64,000 bases of DNA, taken from contig CAWGDM010000003.1 of the NCBI GenBank assembly GCA_963821345.1, forward strand, positions 62,001 to 126,000. Reading direction: 5' to 3'. Shown here one piece after another: positions 41,117 through 51,389 of this stretch. The position numbers and the translations under genes are program-made. Position 1 is the stretch's first letter. Each line of letters starts with the position of its first letter. Below the pieces are notes generated by a model. That model had not been told where the DNA came from. It saw nothing but the letters and a program-made list of their open reading frames with translations, and ran no database searches. Origin of the DNA: WHSW01 sp963821345. Lineage in GTDB: Bacteria > Actinomycetota > Thermoleophilia > Solirubrobacterales > 70-9.

Positions 41117-42478
41117 GTGAGCACCAAGGAGGAGGCGCTCGACGAGCTTGCCGAGGCGGTCCGAGCCAGCGGTCTGATCGAGGCCGGCACCGAGGCGGTG
41201 GTGATGGTTTCGGGTGGTGCCGACTCGGCCTGCGCCGCGGCCGGGCTGACCAGGGTGCTGGGCGCCGAGCGCGTCCACGCGTCGCATGTCAACTACGCAT
41301 TGCGCGAGGGCGCCGCCGAAGGCGAGGCGGCCGCCAGGCGGCTGTGCGCGGCGCTGCGAATCGACCTCCACGTCGAACGCCCCGGAAAGCTTCCCGCCGG
41401 CAACCTCCAGGCCGCCGCGCGCACCTTCCGCTACGACGCGGCCCAGCGGCTGCGCGAACGCACCGGCGCCGCGGTGATCGTCACCGGCCACACCCGCACC
41501 GACGTCGCCGAGACGGCGATCTACAGGCTGGCCTCGTCGCCCGGCTCGCGGGCGCTGCTCGGCCTCGGGCCGCGCAACGGCCGCGTGATCCGCCCGCTGT
41601 TGGGGCTCGGCCGCGAGCGGATCCGCGAGCTGGCCGCCGCCGCCGGCCTGCCGTTCGCCGACGACGAGACCAACGGCGATCCGCGCTTCGCGCGGAACCG
41701 GATCCGAGCCGAGGTGCTGCCGGTGTTGCGCGACGTAAACCCCGGGGCCGAGCCGAACATCGCCGAGACCCGCGCCGAGCTTGCCGAGGAGGCGGCGCTG
41801 CTGGAGCGGATCGTGCTCGAGGCGCTCGCCGAGGCCGGCGCCGGCGCCGGCGATCTGGCGATCCCGGCGAGCGCGATCGAGGGCTGGGAGCCAGGCCTGA
41901 GGCGGCTCGCGCTGCGGGCGCTGGCGGAGCGTGCCGCGGGCCGGCAGGTGCCGCTGGGACGCGCACGGGTGGCCGAGATCGAGCGGCTTGCGGCCCGGCC
42001 GCAGGGTGGCACGATCGACCTTGGCGGCGGCCTCGCCGCGGTCTGCGAGGCGGGGCGGGTCAGCTTCCGCGCCCCGCTCCTCGAGGCGGCGCCGGCGCCG
42101 TCCCCGGTCAGACTCGAGCTTCCCGGCCTCGCCCGGGTCGGCGCCTGGGAGGTGCGGGCCGAGCTCCATCCGGGGCCGGTGCAGCCCGCCGGGCCCGATC
42201 TGGCGACGCTCGACGCGGGGACGCTCGGCGGCCCGCTCGAGGTCCGCACCTGGCGCCACGGCGACCGCATCCGGCCGCTCGGGATGCGGGGCACGAAGAC
42301 GCTCGGCGACCTGTTCACGGACTCCAAGGTGCCGCGCTCGATCCGTGATTCGCTGCCGGTGGTCACGGTCGACGGCACCGTCGCCTGGGTCGCCGGCGTC
42401 GCCGTCTCCGACGACTTCCGCCTCGGCCCGCAGGCCGACCGGGTCGCGGTGCTCACGGCGAAGCACCTGGCTGGGTAG
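41117..42478 (+). CDS. tilS: tRNA(Ile)-lysidine synthetase
   Basis: The protein is 453 residues. The PP-loop motif SGGADS (residues 32-37) marks an N-type ATP pyrophosphatase. The following HVNYALREGA and TGHTRTDVAET blocks are TilS-specific, and the C-terminal ~90 residues (RTWRHGDRIRPLGMRGTKTL) are the TilS C-terminal domain. It converts cytidine 34 of tRNA-Ile(CAU) to lysidine, essential for reading AUA. The gene precedes hpt and ftsH as in Bacillus. The stop TAG is reused as part of the hpt -10. Confidence 0.95.
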   Translation: MSTKEEALDELAEAVRASGLIEAGTEAVVMVSGGADSACAAAGLTRVLGAERVHASHVNYALREGAAEGEAAARRLCAALRIDLHVERPGKLPAGNLQAAARTFRYDAAQRLRERTGAAVIVTGHTRTDVAETAIYRLASSPGSRALLGLGPRNGRVIRPLLGLGRERIRELAAAAGLPFADDETNGDPRFARNRIRAEVLPVLRDVNPGAEPNIAETRAELAEEAALLERIVLEALAEAGAGAGDLAIPASAIEGWEPGLRRLALRALAERAAGRQVPLGRARVAEIERLAARPQGGTIDLGGGLAAVCEAGRVSFRAPLLEAAPAPSPVRLELPGLARVGAWEVRAELHPGPVQPAGPDLATLDAGTLGGPLEVRTWRHGDRIRPLGMRGTKTLGDLFTDSKVPRSIRDSLPVVTVDGTVAWVAGVAVSDDFRLGPQADRVAVLTAKHLAG

Positions 42479-42481
42479 CCT
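42476..42481 (+). promoter_or_regulatory. hpt -10 element sharing bases with the tilS stop codon
   Basis: TAGCCT (42476-42481) begins with the TAG stop of tilS and lies 7 nt before the GTG of hpt, with no Shine-Dalgarno between. This fits an internal leaderless promoter. Confidence 0.5.
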
Positions 42482-42488
42482 GCCGCGG

Positions 42489-43016
42489 GTGGACGACCCC
42501 GCGATCGGCGAGACCCTGGTCGGCGCCGAGGAGCTGCAGCGCCGCGTCTCCGAGCTCGGCGCCGAGATCAACCGCGACTACGCCGGTCGCGACCTGGTGA
42601 TGATCGGGGTGCTGAAGGGCGCGGTGCTCTTCCTCGCCGACCTGATGCGCGAGCTAGAGATCCCCTGCGAGGTCGACTTCATGGCCGTCTCCAGCTACGG
42701 CTCTTCGACCGATTCCTCGGGCGTGGTGAGGATCCTCAAGGACCTCGACGCCTCGATCGCCGGCCGCGACGTGCTCCTGGTCGAGGACATCGTCGACTCC
42801 GGCCTCACCCTGCACTATCTGCTCAAGAACCTGCGCGCCCGCGATCCGGGCTCGCTCGAGGTCTGCGCCCTGCTGACCAAGCCCGAGCGCCGTCGGGTCG
42901 ATCTGCCGATCCGTTACGTCGGTTTCGAGATCCCGAACCGGTTTGCGATCGGCTACGGACTCGATCACGGCCAGCGGTACCGCAACCTGCGCTATGTAGC
43001 CGCGTTGCAGCAGTGA
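42489..43016 (+). CDS. hpt: Hypoxanthine (guanine) phosphoribosyltransferase
   Basis: The protein is 175 residues. It has the PRPP-binding motif VLLVEDIVDSGLTL, the flexible SSYGSSTDSSG loop and the C-terminal purine contact region (RNLRYV). It salvages hypoxanthine and guanine to IMP and GMP in the cytoplasm. The normal start is GTG 42489. It is between tilS and ftsH, the conserved bacterial order. Length and motifs are typical. Confidence 0.95.
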   Translation: MDDPAIGETLVGAEELQRRVSELGAEINRDYAGRDLVMIGVLKGAVLFLADLMRELEIPCEVDFMAVSSYGSSTDSSGVVRILKDLDASIAGRDVLLVEDIVDSGLTLHYLLKNLRARDPGSLEVCALLTKPERRRVDLPIRYVGFEIPNRFAIGYGLDHGQRYRNLRYVAALQQ

Positions 43017-43094
43017 CAGGGTCGAAAAACCGCCTAATTACCCCTGGTACGCTGATCTGAGCCCACGCAGGGGCCGAACCCCTAGGTAGAGACG

Positions 43095-45065
<1,971 letters not shown>

Positions 45066-45153
45066 CCGATTCGGCGAAAACGCTTGCTTTGGGGCCGGTC
45101 CGAGCGATAGATTGGCCGCCGTTCCCATACCACTCTGTACCGAAAGGAACTAG

Positions 45154-45513
45154 ATGATGAAGCGAGCAGGGGGGACCAGAGGCTTTCGCGTCTGGCTTGC
45201 CGTCGCGGTTGCAGCGGTCCTGTGCCTCGGTCTGGCCGGGATTGCCGTCGCCAACAACCTCGACCGGGGCACGGCGCAGAACGCCGCCCGTTTCGCGGCG
45301 AAGAAGAAGTGCCAGCAGACCAGGGGCTGCACGGGCTACGGCGCGAGCAACGTCCGCCTAGTCACCCACCACAAGGCGGTCGGCAAGATCTTCGTCAACG
45401 TGACGAGGAATGGCAGCCGGTTCCAGTGCCGCAACCAGGTCGTAATCACGCTCAACCACATCAACGGGACGATCAGGTACTTCCTCTCCCACCGTCGCTG
45501 CATAGCGCTCTAG
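45154..45513 (+). CDS. Small secreted basic protein
   Basis: The 119-residue protein has a signal peptide (hydrophobic WLAVAVAAVLCLGLAGIAVA) and a mature basic region with four Cys (KKKCQQTRGCTGY ... RFQCRNQ ... RRC) that could form two disulfides. The start has GAAAGGAAC 5-10 nt upstream. It is set apart by intergenic DNA on both sides and ends at a strong terminator. No family is recognised. Confidence 0.65.
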   Translation: MMKRAGGTRGFRVWLAVAVAAVLCLGLAGIAVANNLDRGTAQNAARFAAKKKCQQTRGCTGYGASNVRLVTHHKAVGKIFVNVTRNGSRFQCRNQVVITLNHINGTIRYFLSHRRCIAL

Positions 45514-45535
45514 GACTCCGCGCTCAATCAGCCGT

Positions 45536-45570
45536 CGAGGGGCGGGCTTCGGCCCGCCCCTCGTCGTTTT
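45536..45570 (+). terminator. UUCG-tetraloop terminator
   Basis: An 11-bp stem (GAGGGGCGGGC, 45537-45547, with 45552-45562) is closed by TTCG and followed by GTCGTTTT. This is the most classic terminator in the window, isolating the small secreted gene from folP. Confidence 0.92.
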
Positions 45571-45593
45571 CACGCCGCGGCGATACTGCGGCC

Positions 45594-46430
45594 GTGACCG
45601 CGAGCGCGCCGCAGGTGATGGGGATCGTCAACGTGACCCCCGACTCGTTCTCCGACGGCGGCCTCTACCTGGAGGCCGAGAGCGCGATCGCCCACGGCCG
45701 CGAGCTGGCGGCGCAGGGGGCCGACATCCTCGACGTCGGCGGCGAGTCGACCCGTCCGGGGGCCGAGGCGGTCAGCGCCGAGGCTGAGCTCGAGCGGGTT
45801 GCGCCGGTGGTCGAGGCGCTCGCCGGCGACCGCGGCGGGCCGCCGATCTCGGTCGACACGTCGAAGGCCGCGGTCGCTGCCGCGGCGCTCGACGCCGGCG
45901 CGGCGATCGTCAACGACGTCACCGCGCTGCGCGCCGATCCCGAGCTCGCGGGCCTGTGCGCGGAGCGCGGATGCGCCGTCGTGCTGATGCACATGCTCGG
46001 CGACCCGCGGACGATGCAGGACGATCCCCGCTACGGGGACGTGGTCGACGAAGTTCGCGCCTTCCTCGCCGAGCGGACCGAGGCAGCGGTCGCCGCCGGG
46101 ATTGACGAGGAAAGAATCTGGCTCGACCCGGGAATCGGCTTCGGCAAGACCGTCGATCACAACCTGGAGCTGCTGCGACGGCTCGGCGAGCTGACCGAGC
46201 TCGGCCGCCCGATCGTGGTCGGCAGCTCGCGCAAGCGCTTCCTCGGGGCGGTCACCGGGCGCGGGGTCGGCGAGCGGCTCGGCGGCACGATCGCCTCCAA
46301 CGTCCTCGCCCTGGCGGCGGGCGCCGACGTCTTTCGCGTCCACGACGTGGCCGAGGCCCGCCAGGCGCTCGACGCGGCGACGGCGATCCTGGGACGCGTG
46401 GACTGGCGGCGCGAGCCCGCCGCGGGATAG
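45594..46430 (+). CDS. folP: Dihydropteroate synthase
   Basis: The protein is 278 residues with NVTPDSFSDGG, the GESTRPGA loop, NDVTALRAD and GSSRKRFLG, all pterin/pABA site landmarks. It joins dihydropterin pyrophosphate to p-aminobenzoate in folate synthesis and is the sulfonamide target. GTG 45594 is chosen because GATACT ends 6 nt before it. It begins the folP-folB-folK unit, 12 bases from folB. Confidence 0.95.
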   Translation: MTASAPQVMGIVNVTPDSFSDGGLYLEAESAIAHGRELAAQGADILDVGGESTRPGAEAVSAEAELERVAPVVEALAGDRGGPPISVDTSKAAVAAAALDAGAAIVNDVTALRADPELAGLCAERGCAVVLMHMLGDPRTMQDDPRYGDVVDEVRAFLAERTEAAVAAGIDEERIWLDPGIGFGKTVDHNLELLRRLGELTELGRPIVVGSSRKRFLGAVTGRGVGERLGGTIASNVLALAAGADVFRVHDVAEARQALDAATAILGRVDWRREPAAG

Positions 46431-46442
46431 CGTTAGCGCCGC

Positions 46443-46880
46443 ATGGAAGCCCATCGCGAGGGAGCTGAGTCGTCGGTGCAGGTCGAGCTGCGCGGGCTCT
46501 CGATCTACACCCATCATGGGGTCACCGAGGCCGAGCAGGAGGTCGGCCAGCGGCTGGTGATCGACATCTCCTTCGACGTCCCCGACTGCGACGCGGTGCT
46601 CACCGACAGGCTCGAGGACACGATCGACTACTCCGAGGTCGCCGACATCGTCGCCCTCGCCGCGACCGAGCGCAGCTACCGCACCCTGGAGCGGTTGGCG
46701 AGCGTGATCGGCGAGCGCTTGATGGAGCGCTTCGGCAGCGACCTGGTCCGGGTGCGGGCGGCGAAGCCCGAGCCGCCGATCCCGCTGGCGATCGAGGAGG
46801 TCGGGGTCGAGGTGGTCCGCGAGCGCGCCGAGGCCGACCTCGGCGATCGGGAGGAGGACGGTCCCGAGGCGACGCCGTGA
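46443..46880 (+). CDS. folB: Dihydroneopterin aldolase
   Basis: The protein is 145 residues, slightly longer than usual because of an acidic C-terminal tail (DREEDGPEATP). It contains VELRGLSIYTHHGVTEAEQ and TIDYSEVADIV, with the catalytic Lys in RAAKPEPPI. It converts 7,8-dihydroneopterin to the hydroxymethyl pterin used by FolK. The stop overlaps folK in a GTGA quartet, so translation is coupled. Confidence 0.94.
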   Translation: MEAHREGAESSVQVELRGLSIYTHHGVTEAEQEVGQRLVIDISFDVPDCDAVLTDRLEDTIDYSEVADIVALAATERSYRTLERLASVIGERLMERFGSDLVRVRAAKPEPPIPLAIEEVGVEVVRERAEADLGDREEDGPEATP

Positions 46881-47380
46881 CCGGCGGCTACCTCGGACTG
46901 GGGTCGAACGTCGGCGATCGACTCGCCCACCTGCGCGCGGCGCTCGACGGTCTTGCCGCGCACGGGGTGAAGGTCGAGGCCGCCTCGTCGGTCTACGAGA
47001 CCGAGCCGGTCGGCGAGATCCTCGACCAGCCCGACTTCCTCAACGCCGCGGTCCGGATCTCGACCGAGCTCGAGCCCGAGGCGCTGCTCGACGCCTGCAA
47101 GGCGGTCGAGGTCGAGCAGGGCCGAATGTTCGGCGGGCCGCGCCACGGCCCCCGCCCGCTTGACGTCGACCTGCTGCTGATCGACGGGGTCGAGATGGCC
47201 AGCGACCGGTTGACGCTGCCGCACCGCGAGGTGGCCACGAGGCGGTTCGTGCTGGTGCCGCTGCTGGAGCTCGACGCCGAGCTCGCGCTGCCCGATGGCA
47301 CTCGGCTCAGCGAGGCGCTGACGAGGCTGGGTGACGGTGAGCGAGTGGTCCGCGTCGGCGAGCTCAGGCCGGCGACTTGA
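46877..47380 (+). CDS. folK: Hydroxymethyldihydropterin pyrophosphokinase
   Basis: The protein is 167 residues: YLGLGSNVGDR at the N-terminus, EPVGEILDQPDFLN, and GPRPLDVDLLLI with the Mg2+-binding Asp pair, all standard for HPPK. It transfers pyrophosphate from ATP to the pterin just before the FolP step. The GTG at 46877 overlaps the folB TGA. It completes the three adjacent folate genes. Confidence 0.95.
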   Translation: MTGGYLGLGSNVGDRLAHLRAALDGLAAHGVKVEAASSVYETEPVGEILDQPDFLNAAVRISTELEPEALLDACKAVEVEQGRMFGGPRHGPRPLDVDLLLIDGVEMASDRLTLPHREVATRRFVLVPLLELDAELALPDGTRLSEALTRLGDGERVVRVGELRPAT

Positions 47381-47395
47381 CCTGCAGCGGCTCGA

Positions 47396-47503
47396 TCACC
47401 GCATCAGATCGACCCGCTTGTAAGGGATCCCCTTCAGGTCGAGCATGATCATCGCCGTCCGCGAGGGGTGCGAGCCAGAAATCACGTAGAGCTTGGCTTG
47501 CAT
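47396..47503 (-). pseudogene. GST N-terminal-domain remnant
   Basis: A minus-strand frame of 35 codons begins ATG 47503 and encodes QAKLYVISGSHPSRTAM, then LKGIPYKRVDLMR before TGA. This is the first beta-alpha-beta of a glutathione S-transferase/thioredoxin fold, including the SHPS site and LKGIPY strand. The remaining domain is missing, and the downstream DNA is folK. It is probably a truncated remnant. CAGGAT lies 6 nt before the ATG, so it may still be transcribed. Confidence 0.55.
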
Positions 47504-47535
47504 TGGCGCATCCTGTCCGCGGGCATAATCAGGCG

Positions 47536-48300
47536 ATGCTGCTCGCGGTCGACGTCGGCAACACCCAGACCCACCTGGGCGCCTTTCGCGGCGCCGAGCT
47601 GGCCGAGCACTGGCGCTTTCGCACCGTCTCGGGCGCGACCGGCGACGAGATCGCCGAGCGGATCGCCGGGCTGCTGGCGCTGAGCGGGATCGATGCGGGC
47701 GAGGTCGACGCGCTCTCGGTCTCCTCGGTCGTGCCCCCGCTGGGCGGCCAGTACGAGGCGATGGCCGCCCGCTACTTCGACGCTCCCTATCTGCCGATCG
47801 CCCCGGGGGTAAAGACGGGGATGCCGATCCTGATCGACAACCCCTACGAGGTCGGCGCCGACCGGCTGGTCAACGCCGTCGCCGCGTATGACCGTTTCGG
47901 CGGTGCCTGCCTGGTCGTCGACTTCGGCACCGGGATCAACTGCGACGCGGTCTCGGCCGACGGCGAGTACCTGGGCGGCGCGATCGCCCCCGGGGTCGAG
48001 ATCTCGCTCACCGCGCTCACCGAGCGCGGCGCCCGGATCGGCCGGATCGAGCTCGACCAGCCCGACGACGCGATCGGCAAGTCGACCCGCGCCGCGATCC
48101 AGTCCGGGGTGATCTTCGGCTACGCCGGGATGATCGACGGGCTCGCCCGCAGGATGGTGAGCGAGCTCGGCGGCGCCCCGGCGCTGATCGCGACCGGCGG
48201 CCTCGCGCACGCGATCGTCCCCTATTGCGAGACGATCGACGAAGTCGACGACCTGCTGACGCTCACCGGCCTGCGGCTGATCTGGGAACTGAACCAATGA
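47536..48300 (+). CDS. coaX: Type III pantothenate kinase
   Basis: The protein is 254 residues with DVGNTQTHLG (P-loop-like start), NPYEVGADRLVNAVAAY and the DFGTGINCDAV motif, a standard CoaX. It phosphorylates pantothenate, the first step of CoA synthesis. ATG 47536 is supported by CATAAT ending 6 nt upstream. The ATG of the next gene overlaps its stop (ATGA), so the genes are coupled. Confidence 0.95.
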   Translation: MLLAVDVGNTQTHLGAFRGAELAEHWRFRTVSGATGDEIAERIAGLLALSGIDAGEVDALSVSSVVPPLGGQYEAMAARYFDAPYLPIAPGVKTGMPILIDNPYEVGADRLVNAVAAYDRFGGACLVVDFGTGINCDAVSADGEYLGGAIAPGVEISLTALTERGARIGRIELDQPDDAIGKSTRAAIQSGVIFGYAGMIDGLARRMVSELGGAPALIATGGLAHAIVPYCETIDEVDDLLTLTGLRLIWELNQ

Positions 48301-49331
48301 GCCGGCCGGGCCTCACCGACCCGATCCGGATCGCCGGCGTCGAGCTGCCCAACCGCGTGTTCCTGGCCCCGCTGGCGGGCATCGGCAATTGGTTCGTCCG
48401 CCTGCAGGCGCGCCGCCACGGCGCCGGGCTCGCGGTCTCGGAGATGGTCTCGAGCTTCGCGGTCGCGCACCGCAACCGGCGCACGATCGAGGAGATGCTG
48501 CGCCTGCATCCCGACGAGGGACCGGTCTCGATCCAGCTCTTCGGCTCCGACCCCGAGGTGATGCGCGAGGCGGCTGCGGTGGTCGCTCAGGCCGGCCCGG
48601 CCCTGATCGATCTGAATATGGGCTGCCCGGTGCCGAAGGTGCTCAAGACCGGGGCCGGGGCCGCCCTGATCCGCGACCCGGATCTGGCGGTCGCGGTCGC
48701 CCGCGCCGCGGCCGAGGGCTCCGGCCTGCCGGTGACCGTCAAGGTGCGCTCCGGGATCGAGCCCGGCGATCGCTCCGGGGTCGATCTCGCCGAGCGGCTG
48801 GTGACCGACGCGGGCGTCGCCGCGGTCGCCCTGCACCCGCGCCCGGCGAACCAGTTTCACCGCGGCCGGCCCGAGTACGGGCTGGTCGGCGAGCTGCGTG
48901 AGCGCCTGGCGCGGGCCGGCACGCCGGTCCCGGTGATCGTCTCGGGTGGGCTGCGGACCGCCGAGCTCGCCCGCGCCGCCTACGAGGAGTCGAGAGCCGA
49001 CGCGGTGATGATCGCCCGCGGCTCGCTCGGCAACCCGTGGATCTTCGAGCAGCTCACCGGCGCGTCGGGCTCGCAGCCGGGGCCGGAGGAGATCGAGGCC
49101 GAGCTGCTCTGGGTGCTCGACCGCGCCGCCGAGCACTGGGGTCCCGAGCGCGCGGCTCGCAACCTGCGCAAGTTCTACCCCTGGTACGTGGAGCGGCTTG
49201 GCTACGAGGGCGAGGACGCGGATCGCTTCCAGCGCACCGAGAGCCTCGACCAGGTGCGCGAACTGCTTCGCGAAGGTCCTCCTGCACAGACGAGCGAATC
49301 GATTTCGGGCCGCATGGGCGCCTCGCTATAA
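48297..49331 (+). CDS. dusB: tRNA-dihydrouridine synthase (DusB-like)
   Basis: The protein is 344 residues, an FMN-binding TIM barrel with RVFLAPLAGIGNWFVR, the catalytic Cys in DLNMGCPVPKVLK (about residue 109), VKVRSGIE, LHPRPANQFHRG and MIARGSLGNPW. It reduces uridines in tRNA D-loops. Bacillus also has a dus gene in this position before lysS. The greA promoter TATAAT lies in the last codons and stop (49327-49332). Confidence 0.92.
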   Translation: MSRPGLTDPIRIAGVELPNRVFLAPLAGIGNWFVRLQARRHGAGLAVSEMVSSFAVAHRNRRTIEEMLRLHPDEGPVSIQLFGSDPEVMREAAAVVAQAGPALIDLNMGCPVPKVLKTGAGAALIRDPDLAVAVARAAAEGSGLPVTVKVRSGIEPGDRSGVDLAERLVTDAGVAAVALHPRPANQFHRGRPEYGLVGELRERLARAGTPVPVIVSGGLRTAELARAAYEESRADAVMIARGSLGNPWIFEQLTGASGSQPGPEEIEAELLWVLDRAAEHWGPERAARNLRKFYPWYVERLGYEGEDADRFQRTESLDQVRELLREGPPAQTSESISGRMGASL

Positions 49332-49332
49332 T
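49327..49332 (+). promoter_or_regulatory. greA promoter -10 (TATAAT) with hairpin leader
   Basis: A consensus TATAAT overlaps the dus stop codon. The 90-base leader contains GCCCGGG-AC-GCCCGGGC near 49345-49361 and CCCGCTTG-TT-CAAGCGGG at 49378-49395, followed by GAGGAAGAGGA before the GTG. The hairpins may regulate greA or protect its mRNA. Confidence 0.6.
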
Positions 49333-49421
49333 CTCGCGCCGCTGCCCGGGACGCCCGGGCGTTTCTATGCCGGGAAACCCGCTTGTTCAAGCGGGAAAGC
49401 GACGAGGAAGAGGACACGAAA

Positions 49422-49901
49422 GTGGCTCGTGAAGCGCTGATCACCCAGGAAGGGCTCGTGAAGCTCAAGTCGGAGATCGACTTTCTGTCGACCACCAAGC
49501 GGCGCGAAGTTGCGGCGCGGATCAAGGAAGCGCGCGAGTTCGGCGACATCGCCGAGAACTCCGAGTACGACGACGCCAAGAACGAGCAGGCGCTGCTGGA
49601 GCAGCGGATCGCCCAGCTCGAGGAGCGTCTGCGCCGTGCCAGCGTCGTCGACGAGCGCCACATCGATACCGAGAAGGTCGGCGTCGGCGTGATCGTCCAC
49701 GTCAAGGATCAGAAGTCGGGCGACTCGCGCAAGTTCCAGATCGTCGGCCCGACCGAGGCCGACCCGGCCGAGCACAAGCTTTCGCACGAGTCGCCGATCG
49801 GCAAGGCGCTCCTCGGCCACAAGCGCGGCGAGATCGTCACCGTCGACGTCCCGCGCGGCCCGAAGAAGAAGCTGAAGATCACCAAGATCGAAGCGGCTTA
49901 G
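49422..49901 (+). CDS. greA: Transcription elongation factor GreA
   Basis: The protein is 159 residues, the usual size. The N-terminal coiled coil carries FGDIAENSEYDDAK with the acidic tip that rescues backtracked RNA polymerase, and the C-terminal domain has SPIGKALLGHKRGE. The start GTG 49422 gives the usual N-terminus MAREALITQEG and has GAGGAAGAGGA (49403-49413) as ribosome site. An upstream TTG is in frame but lies inside a hairpin. Confidence 0.95.
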   Translation: MAREALITQEGLVKLKSEIDFLSTTKRREVAARIKEAREFGDIAENSEYDDAKNEQALLEQRIAQLEERLRRASVVDERHIDTEKVGVGVIVHVKDQKSGDSRKFQIVGPTEADPAEHKLSHESPIGKALLGHKRGEIVTVDVPRGPKKKLKITKIEAA

Positions 49902-49918
49902 CGACTAGGCTCGCCCGC

Positions 49919-51389
49919 GTGGCAGAGCCCAGTGACCCACAGCCCCAGGTGATCGCCGAGCGGCGCGCGAAGCTCGAGCGTCTGCGCGCCGACGGCGTCG
50001 AGCCGTTCCCGCATGACTACGACGGCCGGACCGAGATCGGCGTCGTCCGCGCCGCCCACGAGGGGCTCGCCGACGGCGAGGAGACCGACGAGTCCTACCG
50101 GGTAGCGGGCCGGATCAGCGCCCGGCGCGGCCAGGGCAAGGCGGCGTTCATCGATCTCGTCGACGCGACCGGCAAGGTCCAGGTCCACGCGCGGCGCGAC
50201 GTGCTCGGCGAGCACGAGTTCGACCGCCTGGTCGGCCTCGATCTGGGCGACATCGTCGGCGTCGACGGGACCGCCTTCAAGACCCGCCGCGGCGAGCTGT
50301 CGCTGAAGGCGACCGGCTGGACGCTGCTCGCCAAGAGTTTGCGGCCGCCGCCCGACAAGTTCCACGGGCTCGCCGACACCGAGCTGCGCTACCGCCACCG
50401 CGAGCTCGACCTGATCGCCAATCCCGAGGCCCGCGAGCTGTTCCGAAAGCGCGGCGAGACGATCGCCGCGACCCGCGAGTACCTGGATTCCGAGGGCTTC
50501 GTCGAGGTCGAGACGCCGGTCTTGCAGCCGCTCTACGGTGGGGCGCTGGCGCGTCCGTTCACCACCCACCACAACGCGCTCGACCGGGACCTCTACCTGC
50601 GGATCGCGACCGAGCTCTACCTGAAGCGCTGCGTGGTCGGCGGCATCGACCGCGTCTACGAACTCGGCAAGGACTTCCGCAACGAGGGCGTCTCGTTCAA
50701 GCACAACCCCGAGTTCACGATGCTCGAGTGGTATGAGGCCTACGCCGACTACGAGGACGCCGCCGCCCGGCTCGAGACCCTGGTCGCCCAGGTGGCCGAG
50801 CGCGTCAACGGCTCGACCAAGGTCGAGCGAGACGGGGTCGCGATCGAGCTGGCGCCGCCGTGGCGGCGGTTGACGCTGCGCGACGCGATCCGCGAGCAGA
50901 CCGGGATCGACGTGCTCGAGCACCCGACCCGCGACGCGCTGGCCGCGGCGATGGACTCAGAGGCGAGCCCCGAGGACGGGCTGGGGCAAGCTGGTCGACG
51001 GGCTGCTCTCCAAGCGGGTCGAGCCGACCCTGATCCAGCCGACGCTGATCATGGATTACCCGGTCGAGATGTCGCCGTTCGCGAAGCGCCATCGCACCGA
51101 GGAGGGCCTGGTCGAGCGCTGGGAGGCCTACGTCGGCGGGTTCGAGATCGCCAACGCCTTCAGCGAGCTCAACGACCCGGACGACCAGCGCCGGCGGTTT
51201 GAGCAGCAGGCCGAGGAGCTGCGCCGCGGCGACGAGGAGGCTCAGCCGTTCGACGAGTCCTACATCCAGGCGCTCGAGTACGGGATGCCGCCCACCGGCG
51301 GCGTCGGCCTCGGCATCGACCGCCTGGTGATGCTGCTCACCGGCGCCACCAGCCTGCGCGAGGTGGTCCTGTTCCCGGCGATGCGCTGA
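49919..51389 (+). pseudogene. lysS: Lysyl-tRNA synthetase with +1 frameshift
   Basis: Both parts together make a full class II LysRS: an N-terminal OB domain, motif 2 (FRNEGVSFKHNPEFT) and motif 3 (GVGLGIDRLVMLL). The frame breaks after SPEDG near 50978-50980, where GGG occurs. Removing one G gives GGC TGG GGC AAG and continues in frame with LVDGLLSKRVEPTLI to the TGA at 51387-51389. Unless another lysS exists, an essential gene would be dead, so a sequencing or assembly error is the most likely cause. TAGGCT lies 7 nt before the GTG start. Confidence 0.85.

Noticed and set aside
50970..51000. Programmed +1 frameshift in lysS
   Set aside because: No slippery codon pair, internal Shine-Dalgarno or stimulatory hairpin is seen; a base-count error or mutation is simpler.
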